Positions 53,619 to 64,000 of a stretch of DNA of 64,000 bases are shown piece after piece. Numbering within the stretch: position 1 is the first letter of the stretch; each line of letters begins with the position of its first letter. The position numbers were made by a program, and so were the translations under genes. The notes beneath the pieces are model-generated. The model was given only the letters and a program-made list of their open reading frames with translations, was not told where the DNA came from and made no database searches. The stretch is taken from contig CM054058.1 in the NCBI GenBank assembly GCA_028641055.1, positions 243,088,187 through 243,152,186 on the forward strand. The letters run 5' to 3'. Origin of the DNA: Alopecurus myosuroides. Taxonomy: Eukaryota > Streptophyta > Magnoliopsida > Poales > Poaceae.

Positions 53619-56600
53619 TAATTGATGACAAACTATTTTACGAGGGTTTATATAATGAGCATGAAAGGAAAATGTTTAAGAACAAAACCAAAATTTCTTA
53701 AACCCTCGAAACTTTCTCCCCAATTGGCATCCATTTCCAAAATGGGGTCATAGAAATTTTAGATGGCCAATATAGTAAGGGTTCCTCCGTAGGCTATGCA
53801 CTTCTCATAATATGAGTGAAATCAAATACACTTATCCAATGATGAATAATGGGAGGAACTATACCAAGGATCCAAAGATTGCAAATAAGATGGTATATAA
53901 ATCTAATATTCTCCTAAAGAGAAGCAAGCAATCAAGAGATCCAACAAACCAAACGAACAAGGTATATTATGGTTTGAGAAAATGAGTGTTTTTAAAGAAA
54001 ATAGAGGAGCTCCCCAATATTTGTGCATGATTTATAAATATTTCATTTTTAACGCAAAGGGCACAAAAATGGAATCATAACTCCCCCACTGTTGTTCAAA
54101 ACTCAAAGCAAGTGCAAGTGATCATAAAAGAAAATAAGGCATATCACTTGGAGTAAGAGAAGGTTAAGCCATAAGAGAAGTTACCAATAAAAGGATGGAC
54201 ACCGAACCATTAGGATACCAATAAGACATGTAATTCTTATCATGTGTATAAGTTTCTTAAATAGACCACAATCATGATGATGTACATCCATAAAGAAACA
54301 TGTACACACAATATAGTTACAAAGAGAAAGAGCGAGATATCCAATTCGAAGACATAAATATGATAATAAGATCTTTGCTTGAAAGCATTTTTTTTAGAGG
54401 ATATGAATGACCTTCCAACAAAAATACATCAAAGACGTCACAAACATCAATAAGGGAAAAAGAGATAGTTGGGACGTTTTGATAAAAGCAACAAATATCA
54501 CAAGGAGTAAATATGTTTCATGCCATGATACAACCTACAAAAGGTTGAAATGTTAGAGTATATGCATGAGATAGATACTTGTTACCGAGGTAGCATTGGT
54601 GATGTTATACTATATAAGAATTCATCCATCATCATAGCTTGACTCCAATAAGCATGTATTCATAACACCTTCTTTGTGAATGAGGCAAGCATCCAACGCA
54701 TATGAAATGTACCTAAAACATATTTAAGTACAAAAATGGTCCCCAAACTCATTGGGTCCAAAGTAGTTACACAAACTACAATATATAGGATTCAATCCAC
54801 ATGAATATAGGAATATAGAAAAGAAATTGAATATCATGAACATCTTAGCCAATTTAGGATTTATGGATATTATTCTATATATATATTGGATCAAGGAAAA
54901 TAAACATGCCATAACATATACACTAATAATTATGCATGCAATCTAAAGGTAGAAAAAACATTTCATTTTATACCCGGGAGAGAGAAAACGGTCGTTGGGG
55001 GGTTCCCCCACTCTGCAGCGCCCAACCCGGCCTAGGGGGCCGGCCAGGCCGGCCTGGGGCAGCCAGGGCCGGGCACAATCCCACCCCGGCCTGGCACCCA
55101 GCCTGAGGCCGGCGTGGAAGGAGAGGGAGGCCAGCGTGGGGGCGTCCACCCAGCCAGCAGCCCGGCCTGGGGCCGGCGTGGGGGCAGGGCGGGGCCGGCC
55201 ACCCACCCGGGCAGCCCGGCCTGGCACCCGGCCTGGGGCCGGCGTGGGCCGTGGCAAGGCCGGCCAGGCAGCCACTAGCCCGGCCTAGAGCCCGGCCAGG
55301 CAGGCCGGCCACCCCCTTTCTCCTTCTCTCTTTCTCCTTTCTTCTCCGTTTCTTCTTCTTTCTTCCACATCTTTTTCCGTAGACTTTTCTCTCTTATTGC
55401 TGCAACTTGCATGTGGTTTACGGGTAGATAAGGTTGCACTTTATCCATGATATTTTCTGAGTAAACTTAGGGAACACATTAGTCCTACCATATGTTGTGA
55501 TCAAACACTCAAAATAGGATTTAGGAACATGTCAATCAACTCATGATTGATAAGATACCAATTAGAAAATATATCATTGTAAAAATAAAATACCAAAGGA
55601 AATACTTATCACTTGGGGGATACTAAATAAAAATGCATCAAGGAGTAAAATATTGAGATCCCAATAGACATCAAATGAACCATGTCAAATTCCAAGAGAT
55701 GTCAATTGAAGCAAATATCTATGATTGAGATATCAAACTCCAAATAAATAGCAATTAAGGGCATCAAAGCAAAACAAATGAGCATAGAGGATGTCTATGT
55801 AAAATATGATCAAAGACTTATCTCATTCAAAACAATAGAATGCAAAACAAGGAATGAGATAACCAAGCCCTCTACAGTTTTTATGATGGCACAAAGTAAT
55901 AAAAAAATAAAAGTTGTGCCTTCCACAAACTCACAAGATATTGATTAAAACACCAATTTAAAAAGATCTAATATCAATTGATGATAACTAGTGTTCAAAA
56001 AGAATCTATGGTAGCTCCCCCATGATCTATGCATGATTTTTGAATTTTGCACACAAATGGGATCATCACTCTTCGCATGCATACAATAGAAACTTTCATT
56101 AAGTGGCAAGAGATCCAATTGAAAATATAGTGTTCTAAAGGAAGTAATATAGCTCTCCCATGACTTATGCATTATATAGATGTTTGCATTTTAATACAAA
56201 AGCACTATAAGGGGATCCTCGCTTTTCTTACAACCATTACACTAGAATTTTGTTTGATTATAACACACAGATATTCAAGAGTCAAGGAAGACAATGTGAG
56301 TTCATACAAAACAATTTCTCGTCGATAATACAAATGGAAGCAAATATGATCAATAACTTCTACCACAAATATGGTTGTCACTTGTCCAAGGACAAGGATG
56401 GTATGGTGTTAATTTTAGGTGGTATGTTGCAAAAATATTCGTGATCATGTTGAAACACAAAAGTTTATGGAAAAGGATATGAGTTAATTACCATGCTTCA
56501 ACTAGTAAAATTATCATCCAAAGCAATTCTTAATATATATTGAAGCAACCGGTTTCCCAAACAATAAATACTAGTGCACATTTGAGGAACACCGCACGAA

Positions 56601-57359
56601 GAAACTCTCTCAAATTCAACAAACCAAAATATGAGATACAAAAACTCATTTAAGCAAGTATGGAACTTGTTTGAGCTAATCATGCCACGTAGTAACAAGA
56701 TAATTTAGAATATCAATTCTAAGTGGCATTACCTCACATGTTCACATTTTCTAGGATTGTAATATGCACATAGCTTATTACTCCCCCATAATGTGATAGT
56801 CCATTTCTTTTCAACAAGAGGCAAGTGAAATCAAATAAGATATAATTAATGAACATTATGAAATTCAAATTTCTCATGAGAATGAAATACCACATGTAGA
56901 CTATATAATCTTGTCACGTTAATAATAAGTGATATACCTCATGTACACATATTTTAAGATTGTGAGGTGGCAAGCACACCACTCCCCCAAAATGAGATAG
57001 TTCATTAATCTCTCAAAAGAGGCAACTTAAATTAATCATAAATTGCAATAAAGGCTCAACACAAAACAAACAAGTACATGGAGTGCAAACCAACAAACAC
57101 ATACTAGATTACTCAAGATAGGTAATTAGTAAGCACACCATATACAAACACATGCTAGACACAAAACTAACACATGCAAGGGGCAAGCAACTTTTAATGT
57201 ATATAATTTAAATACAAGTTACCGCAAGGAGACACATTGGATAGGAGATAGATATATGATGATACAAATGACTTGGCTTGAGTAAATATAATTGATGAAG
57301 ATCCCTTAATTCTTCATAAGATAGCCAACTCTCCAATGCCCTCCAACAACACCTATTGA
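53619..57359 (-). other. Internal region without recognisable pol
   Basis: Mostly AT-rich DNA full of stops in all frames. I find no YVDD, no DDE integrase motifs and no RNase H signature. At 54989-55315 there is a sharply bounded GC-rich island of GGCCGGCCTGG-type units, similar to the LTR block at 52154. Open frames across that island are by-products of its composition. Confidence 0.65.
54989..55315. repeat. GC-rich GGCC palindrome island in the internal region
   Basis: Repeated units of the type GCCCGGCCTGGGGCCGGC alternate with short spacers, set in DNA that is otherwise about two-thirds A+T. The units match those in the LTR U3 block in kind but not in exact order. Confidence 0.75.
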
Positions 57360-59606
57360 TCACGTTTTAGCTTGTTGGTCCCCAACCAAGTTGGGTCCTA
57401 AGAGGTTAGTCACAATAGGCTTGGCAACCCAAATGGTTCGTTTCTTGACACCACTTTGAGTGCCAACATATTTGGCAAACACATTGCCAACCTTATCCTT
57501 CCGAAGGGAATAAACATCATAAATAATGATAGGGTTGGATAAGGTACCATTAGTGCATGAGGAAGCAAGGTGGCCCTTTTCACGGCATAAGTAGCAACAT
57601 CGGCTTCCTCCTTTCTTCTTAGTTGATTTCTCAACTTGAGGAGTTATAACTTGATTCTTCTTTAATGGGCAAGACCTAACATGGTGCTCTTCAACATTGC
57701 ACTTGAAGCAAACAATCTTGGACGAATTGTTGACTTGTTCTTGGCTCTTGTTCTTGTTGATTATATGATTCTTCTTTATATTGGACTTCTTGTTATTATT
57801 GGAGTTGAATCCAAGTCCACTCTTGTCATTGGGTAATCTTTGTACACTCAACATGTTGTCAAGTGCGGACTTCCCATGACGCTTTTCCAAGTCTTTCTTC
57901 AAAGAAGCGACTTGGACCTTGAGCTCTTTTATTTCCTCTACATGGTTAGTAGCAACACAAGTAATAGAGGAAGTAGATGATTCATTGTTAGAGCAACAAG
58001 GCATGGAAAGCAATTCATCACAAGATGTAGCGATATTATGAGTGAATGAATTAATAGGAGTAGCACGAGGCAAAATAGAATTTTGAGTAGAGTTGTTGCT
58101 AATGTACACATGAGGCTCACAAGATATCACCTTGGTAGTAATAGCCTCATGAGCTAACTTTAGCTTATCATGTGAGACTAAAAGATCCTCATGAGATCCT
58201 AAGAGCTTTTCATGACTTTCTTCCAATTTCCCATAATTGCTAGTTAGCGACTCAGGTTGAGACCTTAGCTCAACATTCTCCTTCAATGTAGATGCTTCAC
58301 GAGAAATAGAGTTAGTAGCACAAGCATCATAATTAATAGAAATAGGAGAAGGAAAATTGGCAAGTCCTTTTGAATATGAAGCTTTAAGTTGAGTATGTTC
58401 GACTTTTAGCTCATCATTTTTAGTTTTAAGACAATTAACCACCTCAAGATTTCTATTATGAGAGTCCTTTAATTTTGATAACTCTAGAGTAAAAGTCTCT
58501 TCAAGAGATTCATTGATAGTTTGTTCTTCTACAAGAGCTTCCTCTAGTTTTGCAATTTCATTGGAATAATCACGCTCACGGCTATAACACGCGTCAATGC
58601 ATGCTTCCAAATCCTTAATGGTGATATTGCGCCTATCAAATGCTCTAATGATTTCTAGGAAATTGGCACAAGCATCTTTATCCTCATAAAGGATATTGTG
58701 AATCATTTTACCTTTCTCCATTAACGAATCATTGTCATTATCATCGTCATCATCATCATCATCATCATCCTCATCACCATCATAATCATCATCATCACTA
58801 GATACATTGGTGTTCAAAGTAGGAGCTACCTTTGAACCTTTATCCATAAGGCAAAAGTGAGATATGGGAGATGATGATGAACCATTAATTGAAGCGCCAC
58901 TTAAATCCACATCTTGTTCCATGGAATGTTGAGTTTCTTCTACATGGTTAGTAACACAAGTACTAGAGGAAATACAACCATTTTTACTATGGAAACAAGA
59001 TGTATCAAGCATATCATTATAAGATTTAGTCAAGGAATTTTTACATGATATGCATGAACTATCAACGCAAGCATGTAAATCATTTTGGGTGCTAGGTGTG
59101 TTTAAGTCCATAGACAAAGTATTGCAATAAGATAGAGATGAAGAATCATCAACAATAAGCATACTATCAAGATTGCAATTTTTGTCACTACTCACCATAT
59201 CATTATGTTGTGCCTTGACACATGTTGGTGAGGTAGAAGAAGTTGAAAACTCATCACGCCCGGAGGTGGAGGGAGTATAATCATCACCACAACTTTTGGA
59301 CACATCATATTTATCTTGAAGCTTGGTCCAAATATCATGAGCTTTCCAAGATGGCCTAATTGACTCAAGAACTACAATACTCAAATATTTGAAAAACACA
59401 TTAGTAGCTTGAGTATTGAGATATAAGTTTTTCTCATCCTCTAAAGAGCAATCAATACCCGTTGGAGTAGAAAAACCCATATCTAGAATTTTCTCTATAT
59501 TCGGACCCATGTCCTTAAAAATATTAAGCATACTATTTTTCCAAGTATTATAATTTGTGCCATCGAATATAAAAGTGTCATTATGCACTAATCCCCTATC
59601 CGACAT
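57360..59606 (-). CDS. Copia-type Gag, 748 residues, intact
   Basis: The ORF starts at 59606, about 40 bp inside the primer site, and runs open to 57360. Its N-terminus (FDGTNYNTWKNSMLNIFKDM, then SIRPSWKAHDIWTKLQDKYD) is the copia Gag capsid region. A long Ser/Asn-rich and coiled-coil middle follows, with an acidic run of about 20 Asp/Asn residues near 272-290. Two CCHC zinc knuckles close the protein: CFKCNVEEHHVRSC near 632 and CYLCREKGHLASSC near 670. It would form particles and bind RNA. No in-frame stop or frameshift is seen, unlike every other retroelement gene in the window, so it may still be made. Its protease and pol are absent. Confidence 0.88.
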   Translation of the reverse strand: MSDRGLVHNDTFIFDGTNYNTWKNSMLNIFKDMGPNIEKILDMGFSTPTGIDCSLEDEKNLYLNTQATNVFFKYLSIVVLESIRPSWKAHDIWTKLQDKYDVSKSCGDDYTPSTSGRDEFSTSSTSPTCVKAQHNDMVSSDKNCNLDSMLIVDDSSSLSYCNTLSMDLNTPSTQNDLHACVDSSCISCKNSLTKSYNDMLDTSCFHSKNGCISSSTCVTNHVEETQHSMEQDVDLSGASINGSSSSPISHFCLMDKGSKVAPTLNTNVSSDDDDYDGDEDDDDDDDDDDNDNDSLMEKGKMIHNILYEDKDACANFLEIIRAFDRRNITIKDLEACIDACYSRERDYSNEIAKLEEALVEEQTINESLEETFTLELSKLKDSHNRNLEVVNCLKTKNDELKVEHTQLKASYSKGLANFPSPISINYDACATNSISREASTLKENVELRSQPESLTSNYGKLEESHEKLLGSHEDLLVSHDKLKLAHEAITTKVISCEPHVYISNNSTQNSILPRATPINSFTHNIATSCDELLSMPCCSNNESSTSSITCVATNHVEEIKELKVQVASLKKDLEKRHGKSALDNMLSVQRLPNDKSGLGFNSNNNKKSNIKKNHIINKNKSQEQVNNSSKIVCFKCNVEEHHVRSCPLKKNQVITPQVEKSTKKKGGSRCCYLCREKGHLASSCTNGTLSNPIIIYDVYSLRKDKVGNVFAKYVGTQSGVKKRTIWVAKPIVTNLLGPNLVGDQQAKT

Positions 59607-59647
59607 CTTTACTCTCTAGGTTGTGAAACCCTATGAAGAGAGACCCG

Positions 59648-59660
59648 GCTCTGATACCAA
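59648..59660 (-). other. Primer-binding site of the gag-only copia element
   Basis: TTGGTATCAGAGC on the minus strand, complementary to initiator tRNA-Met, is adjacent to the LTR start at 59662. Confidence 0.9.
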
Positions 59661-59661
59661 T

Positions 59662-59816
59662 TGAAAGTACACGGATGTCGCCTAGAGGGGGGGTGAATAG
59701 GCGTTTAAAAATAATTACGGTTAAGGCTTGAATAAATGCGGAATAAAACTAGCGTTTAATTTATCAAGCTAAATCCTAAACAAACTAGGTTCACCTATGT
59801 GCACCAACAACTTATG
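59662..59816 (-). repeat. 5' LTR fragment of the gag-only copia element
   Basis: 155 bp match 51114-51268 with very few differences, then the sequence switches at 59817 to the giant-LTR element after the shared ACTTATG. The remainder lies right of the window. Confidence 0.9.
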
Positions 59817-62800
59817 TGTGACGCCCCGAGATCGGGCACTATGCAGATTTCAGCATTCCCGCCAAAATCCACATAATAACCGATTCCAGGTTGCCACTTG
59901 TGATAACATTACAATAGTTCACGAATATTCCACAATTACAACAGAAACAGATAGATACCAGATGACTCAAACTAGCCAGGGTTACAACTGATACATTACA
60001 AAGATCCAAATAACAGCGGAAGAAACAAACGTCCGGCTACGGACAAGATCCAAATTGGACTAAGAGTCCTGAAGATAACCGAAGGCGTCCAATCCCTGCC
60101 CAGGCCAAGCCGGAGGGATTCCCAAGCTAACGCGTCAGACTTCAAACCTGTTGACTGCAAGTTGGAATTTGCAGCCACGAAAGAGATTCGTGGGTCAGTA
60201 CGGTTAAGTACTGGCAAGGGGGATAAAACCCATACTCACAAAATACCGGCGTAGCCAGTCATCACAAGATACAAATACTTTAGGATCAACGGAAAGGAAG
60301 GGGTTATTGCAAAGAAGCGGCAGCGGGCTGCTCTAACCAACTACAGAGTTATACTACAACTTCCGGCTAACAGAAAGGAGATAAGATCAAGTATTAGTAA
60401 CCAACTGAAAGCTAACTTCAAACAAACCCATCCTGGATCTCGCCCCTTATCCGAAGAAGCAATCCGAGGATAACTCACACAGTTGAGTTAATGATGGTTC
60501 AGATTATTGTGTCAATAAGCCTATTACTAGTCAAGTTGTTAATCATTGGGTGAAAAGGGTGTTATTCATTAGGTTTAAGTTGTCCTGAGTACTTGTTAGC
60601 CAGTACTTTCACCAAGTAATCCATAACCGCGGAAAACACGGCTTCTCGAGAAGATTTACCCTGCAGGGGTGCACCATAGTAACCGTACACGCATGAATAT
60701 CCCGCCAGATGGGAAGCGATCCCACCAAGCGGGACACTCAACACAACCAACCCTTCTTCGCATCAAGCCCAAAGCACCGCGTGCTGTGCGTGCGCGGCTA
60801 ATCGAGCCCCCCGAAGAAAAGGAGGACCCTCATAGCACTGGAAGACCACGCCGCCCTAAATGCCGACTACAAAAGTTCCACCCTGGCGCCAAGGGTTCGT
60901 ACCTGCATATGATGCAGCAAATGGAACACCCGAACTAGTACGGCGATTTGGACGAGATGCGAATCGAGTCAGTTGAGGGGGGCGCCCATACTCGCTTCCC
61001 ACATGCGGGTAGTGCGCTCATCATGGATCAGTAGACAAGACCCTTTTCCTATTAGGGTCGACACTAGCAGGCCTCAAAACCACAAAGGGCCTCCTGCCGG
61101 TGCCTTATCATCAAATTTATTATTAAACAATTAACAGTAGCATGATTGATTGATTGATTAAACATCGAGCCCCCAGAACATAATAGAGTAATAACAGAAA
61201 GTAACGGGTAACAGACTCGAGCAAAACAACCCTAAGCAAGATAGTAAGACACGGGCAACAAGCAATGGTTATAGGTATGGAGGTGAGGCAATAACAAGGT
61301 TAAGGGATTCATGTGATGGGTTCGTAACAGAAACAACTACCACTAAGGCTAGCAGAAAAGAACAACGGAAAGAATCGGTAACAAGTGATGAAAGGCAGCC
61401 ATTTGGCAGCAAGTGAGTATACTTGCCTGAGATCCCGCAAGGTAGCAGAACTTGTCGTTGCTCACATCATCTCAACGTCCTATCCGGGAAGAAGCAACGA
61501 ACCTCGAACAAACACCGGATGCAACAATTACTACTACGGCAAAAGGTCCAGCATGATCAAGATATGGATGCATGACAATTTAATTGATGCATAGAAATAA
61601 ACTAGCTGACAAGATAGAAACAGGATTAAATGGACCCACATGCAATTGGATTGCATATGAAAAGCCCATGAATCATGGTTGAATTAATTGTTTTACAACT
61701 AAACATTGTATGAAAGTGGATTAGCATGATGCATGGATGAGGAAAACAACAAAATAACAACAATAGAATCAAATAGAAATAAGGTTTACCAAGTTTAGAA
61801 ATTCATTTATTAAGTTATGGAATTTTGGGTACTTAAAGGTGTTACACAAGCATTTGTTGTTTTCACCAATTTAAATTGTTCAAAATAGATAACAAAGTTT
61901 ATATTTGAAAAGAACACAAGATTTTGGGTGGATTACATGTTTCACTTGTTGAAAAAGGATTTCAAATAAATTATTTATGAATTAAACAAGTTTAAGCAAG
62001 AATTAAATGAATTTAATTCAAACATGAACTTATTTGAATTTTTATTTGTTAAAAAACATTAAGTGAAGTTCATATTTGACAAGGTTATGTTTTTATGGTT
62101 TGAAAACATATTTTATATGTCCCAAAAGAATTTGTTTTGATCAAGTTATAAATTTAGCAATATTAAATGAATTAAATAAGATTTAAATTATTTAACCAAG
62201 TTTAATTATTCAAATCATGAAACAAATTTTATATTTGGAAAGGTGGTTTAATTTTGCATGGAAAACATATTTTATTTGTTGAAATTGGATTTAAAATGAG
62301 CAAGTTATTATTTTGGCAATTTTAAATGCAATAAACAAGAAACAGTTGTTTTCAGCAATTTAAATTATTCAAAACAGCAAACAAAATTTACATTTGGAAA
62401 GTACATGAAAATTTGATTGGAAAACATATTTGGTTTGTGAAATTTGGAATTTTTATGAACAAGTTATGAATTTTGCAAGTTTAAGTGAATTTGACAAGTT
62501 TTCAAATTTTGCACCAATTTAAAATATTCAAAACAGTAAACAAATTTTATATTTGGGTAGAACATTTAATTTGGTATTGAAAACATATTTAAAAAGTCAA
62601 AATTGGAGTTGGGATGAATTTTTTATGCATTTTACAAGTTTTGTTATTATTCTGCCATTTGTATTGCAGCTAGGGACTTAGGAAAAATAAACAGGGACTT
62701 AGAAAGAATTTACAAGGGTCTGTTGGTGAAACTGAGCTGTGTGCAGGGCCTGAAAAAAAGAAGGAGAAAAGGGGGTTTTAATCCGGTGGAGGTGGGATTC

Positions 62801-64000
62801 GACCCCCCCCACCTCCTGGGCGCGCGCAGCGACTGAAACCACTGCGGTGGTGCGATGTCTTGTGCTGGAAAGGGGGCAGCGGTGAAGATAGGTTTCAGTT
62901 GGGCGCTAACTGTAACTGGACACCGAGATTCAGAAAACGGACGACGAGAAGATCGTGCCGAGCACGGATGGCCTCCGCGGCGGCGTGCGGGCCTCGCGGT
63001 GCGGCTCTCGCGGGGCGGCATGTGAGAGGTGGGTGGGCGCACGAGTGGTGGGGGACGGGCGTGTGGGTGCATGGCGCCTATGTGCGCTAGCGGCAGTAGG
63101 GCAGCGAAGCTCGCTCCCATGGCGGACAGGGAGGAGCCCCGACAGCGACGAACAGCAGGCGGAGACGAAACGAGCGATTAAGGCCGGGAATGGAACCGGA
63201 AACTCACCGGGGTGCCGTCGACGGTGTTGGCTGGGCGTGGCGGTGAGGGAGTCGACGACGCGTCGCCGAGGTTGGTGGCGGCCGGGTAGGAGAGCTCGTG
63301 GCCGTGGATGATCCGCTGGTTCCCGTGCGTGACGCAGCTGTTGGCGGTGTTGAGGGAGTCGAGGGCTACACGGTGGGGCGCTCGTACTGGCCCGCGGAGC
63401 TTCCTAGCGCGCCGACATTTTCTGAACCCTACTGCTACTCCCTCGGTTTGCAAGGAAAGAGGTACAGGGAAGGGGAAAAGAGAGGGAGCGGCGGCTGCTG
63501 TGGGAAGAAGAGGGCTAGGGCGATCAGAGGGATCGGTGGCTAGGTTTTTATTGGGAGCGAGAGGTGGTACGGCAGGTAATCGGAGTGGGGTGGGGATGAT
63601 CGAGCGGTGGCGAACAGGTTCGTACAGGTGCTGACGTCGAAGGAAGAAGACAGAGGGAAAAGGTAGTGGGCTGGGAAGTTAGTGGGCTGGATAAGAAAAT
63701 AAGAGGACGGGGTGGGCTGACCTTCTCTCTCAGCTCACCTCTCTCTTCTATTTTTTTTTGCTGTTTGTTTTGCATTATGAACAAGTTTTTGGGAAAAGAT
63801 AAAAGAGGGAGAAGGAATAGAATTTGGAGGGGATTGTTTTATTAAATATTTTTATTACTTTTTCAAAACAGAAAATGAAAGCAATGTTAGCATTACTTTC
63901 ACAAAGTTGAAATTTTAATTGAAATAAAATTGTTAGTTGAATTTTCCAAATAAATTTTGGGGTGTTTAGTTGATAATTAAATTTTATTAGTTTGCAAAAC
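59817..64000 (-). repeat. Second giant LTR, cut by the window end
   Basis: The plus-strand start TGTGACGCCCCGAGATC is the outer end of the LTR. The order of blocks matches 900-5182: conserved blocks about 60260-61130, AT-rich 61540-62690, GC-rich 62720-63700. Neighbour 59816 is the interrupted copia LTR and not a primer site, so this is the 3' LTR of a minus-strand element or a solo LTR. The copies are well diverged, so they come from separate insertions. Target site TTATG (59812-59816). Its frames (62860-63634) are composition effects. Confidence 0.82.

Larger units (their letters stand above)
51114..59816 (-). mobile_element. Gag-only copia-type (SIRE-like) retrotransposon
   Basis: Orientation is minus. 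The 3' LTR is 51114-53602, the polypurine tract is next to it, the internal region is 53603-59661, and the 5' LTR starts at 59662 and is cut at 59816 by the giant-LTR element. The internal region has one long intact ORF, a 748-residue Gag, and about 3.7 kb (53619-57359) with no protease, integrase or RT by eye. It is therefore a non-autonomous type that would need enzymes from a relative. LTR ends are TGAAAG...TTTCA. Confidence 0.85.

Noticed and set aside
54943..55312. Overlapping Pro/Ala/Gly/Arg-rich frames on both strands
   Set aside because: They follow the GGCC palindrome units; several frames are open at once, which is a composition effect and not coding.
62860..63634. Several GC-rich frames near the right window end
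   Set aside because: They lie in the GC-rich part of the second giant LTR, correspond to similar noise frames in the first copy, and lack motifs or conservation.

Overview
The window looks like nuclear DNA of a grass, most likely a large-genome Pooideae species of the wheat/barley/oat group. The reasons are nested LTR retrotransposons, Stowaway MITEs with CTCCCTCC-type ends, an LTR opening with the TGTTGAAATTATGCCC-type end typical of Triticeae copia elements, and host genes with introns and GC-rich first exons. The tribe is an inference and the species cannot be told from sequence reading alone.

Left arm (1-22528): a nest of retroelements, all on the minus strand. At the edge lies the internal part and 4.28 kb 5' LTR (900-5182) of a giant-LTR element. 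It is inserted in the 3' LTR of a Ty3/gypsy element of Tat type (5183-22528). That element has broken gag-pol genes on the minus strand and, between pol and the 3' LTR, an intron-containing gene region on the opposite strand (6423-10429) with its own TATA-like box. Its 5' LTR is split by a 4.9 kb L1-type LINE with a 17-bp target duplication.

Middle (22529-49070): the host genes. Four complete first exons for wall-associated-kinase-like ectodomains (23090, 35807, 37622 and 40362, all +) lie upstream of one shared set of four exons encoding a hinge, a transmembrane helix and an intact RD kinase (43042-44919). All four first exons end in phase 1 at a GT donor and each joins the kinase exons in frame. 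Three of them have a TATA-like box 59-99 bp before the ATG. This suggests a cluster of alternative ectodomain exons feeding one LRK10L/WAK-like kinase. A complete copia element (26087-30981), a Mutator MITE, a small Helitron, a solo LTR and a Stowaway lie between these exons. Tail to tail with the kinase is an intact five-exon ABHD17-like alpha/beta hydrolase (45711-48501, -).

Right arm (49071-64000): non-coding DNA, then a truncated copia LTR (50445-51113) into which a copia-type element (51114-59816) inserted. This element keeps an open 748-aa Gag but no recognisable pol. Its 5' LTR was in turn split by a second copy of the giant-LTR family (59817 to the window end). Regular insertion into LTRs, family-specific palindrome arrays upstream of LTR TATA boxes and the antisense gene in the gypsy element are the main points of interest outside the receptor cluster.
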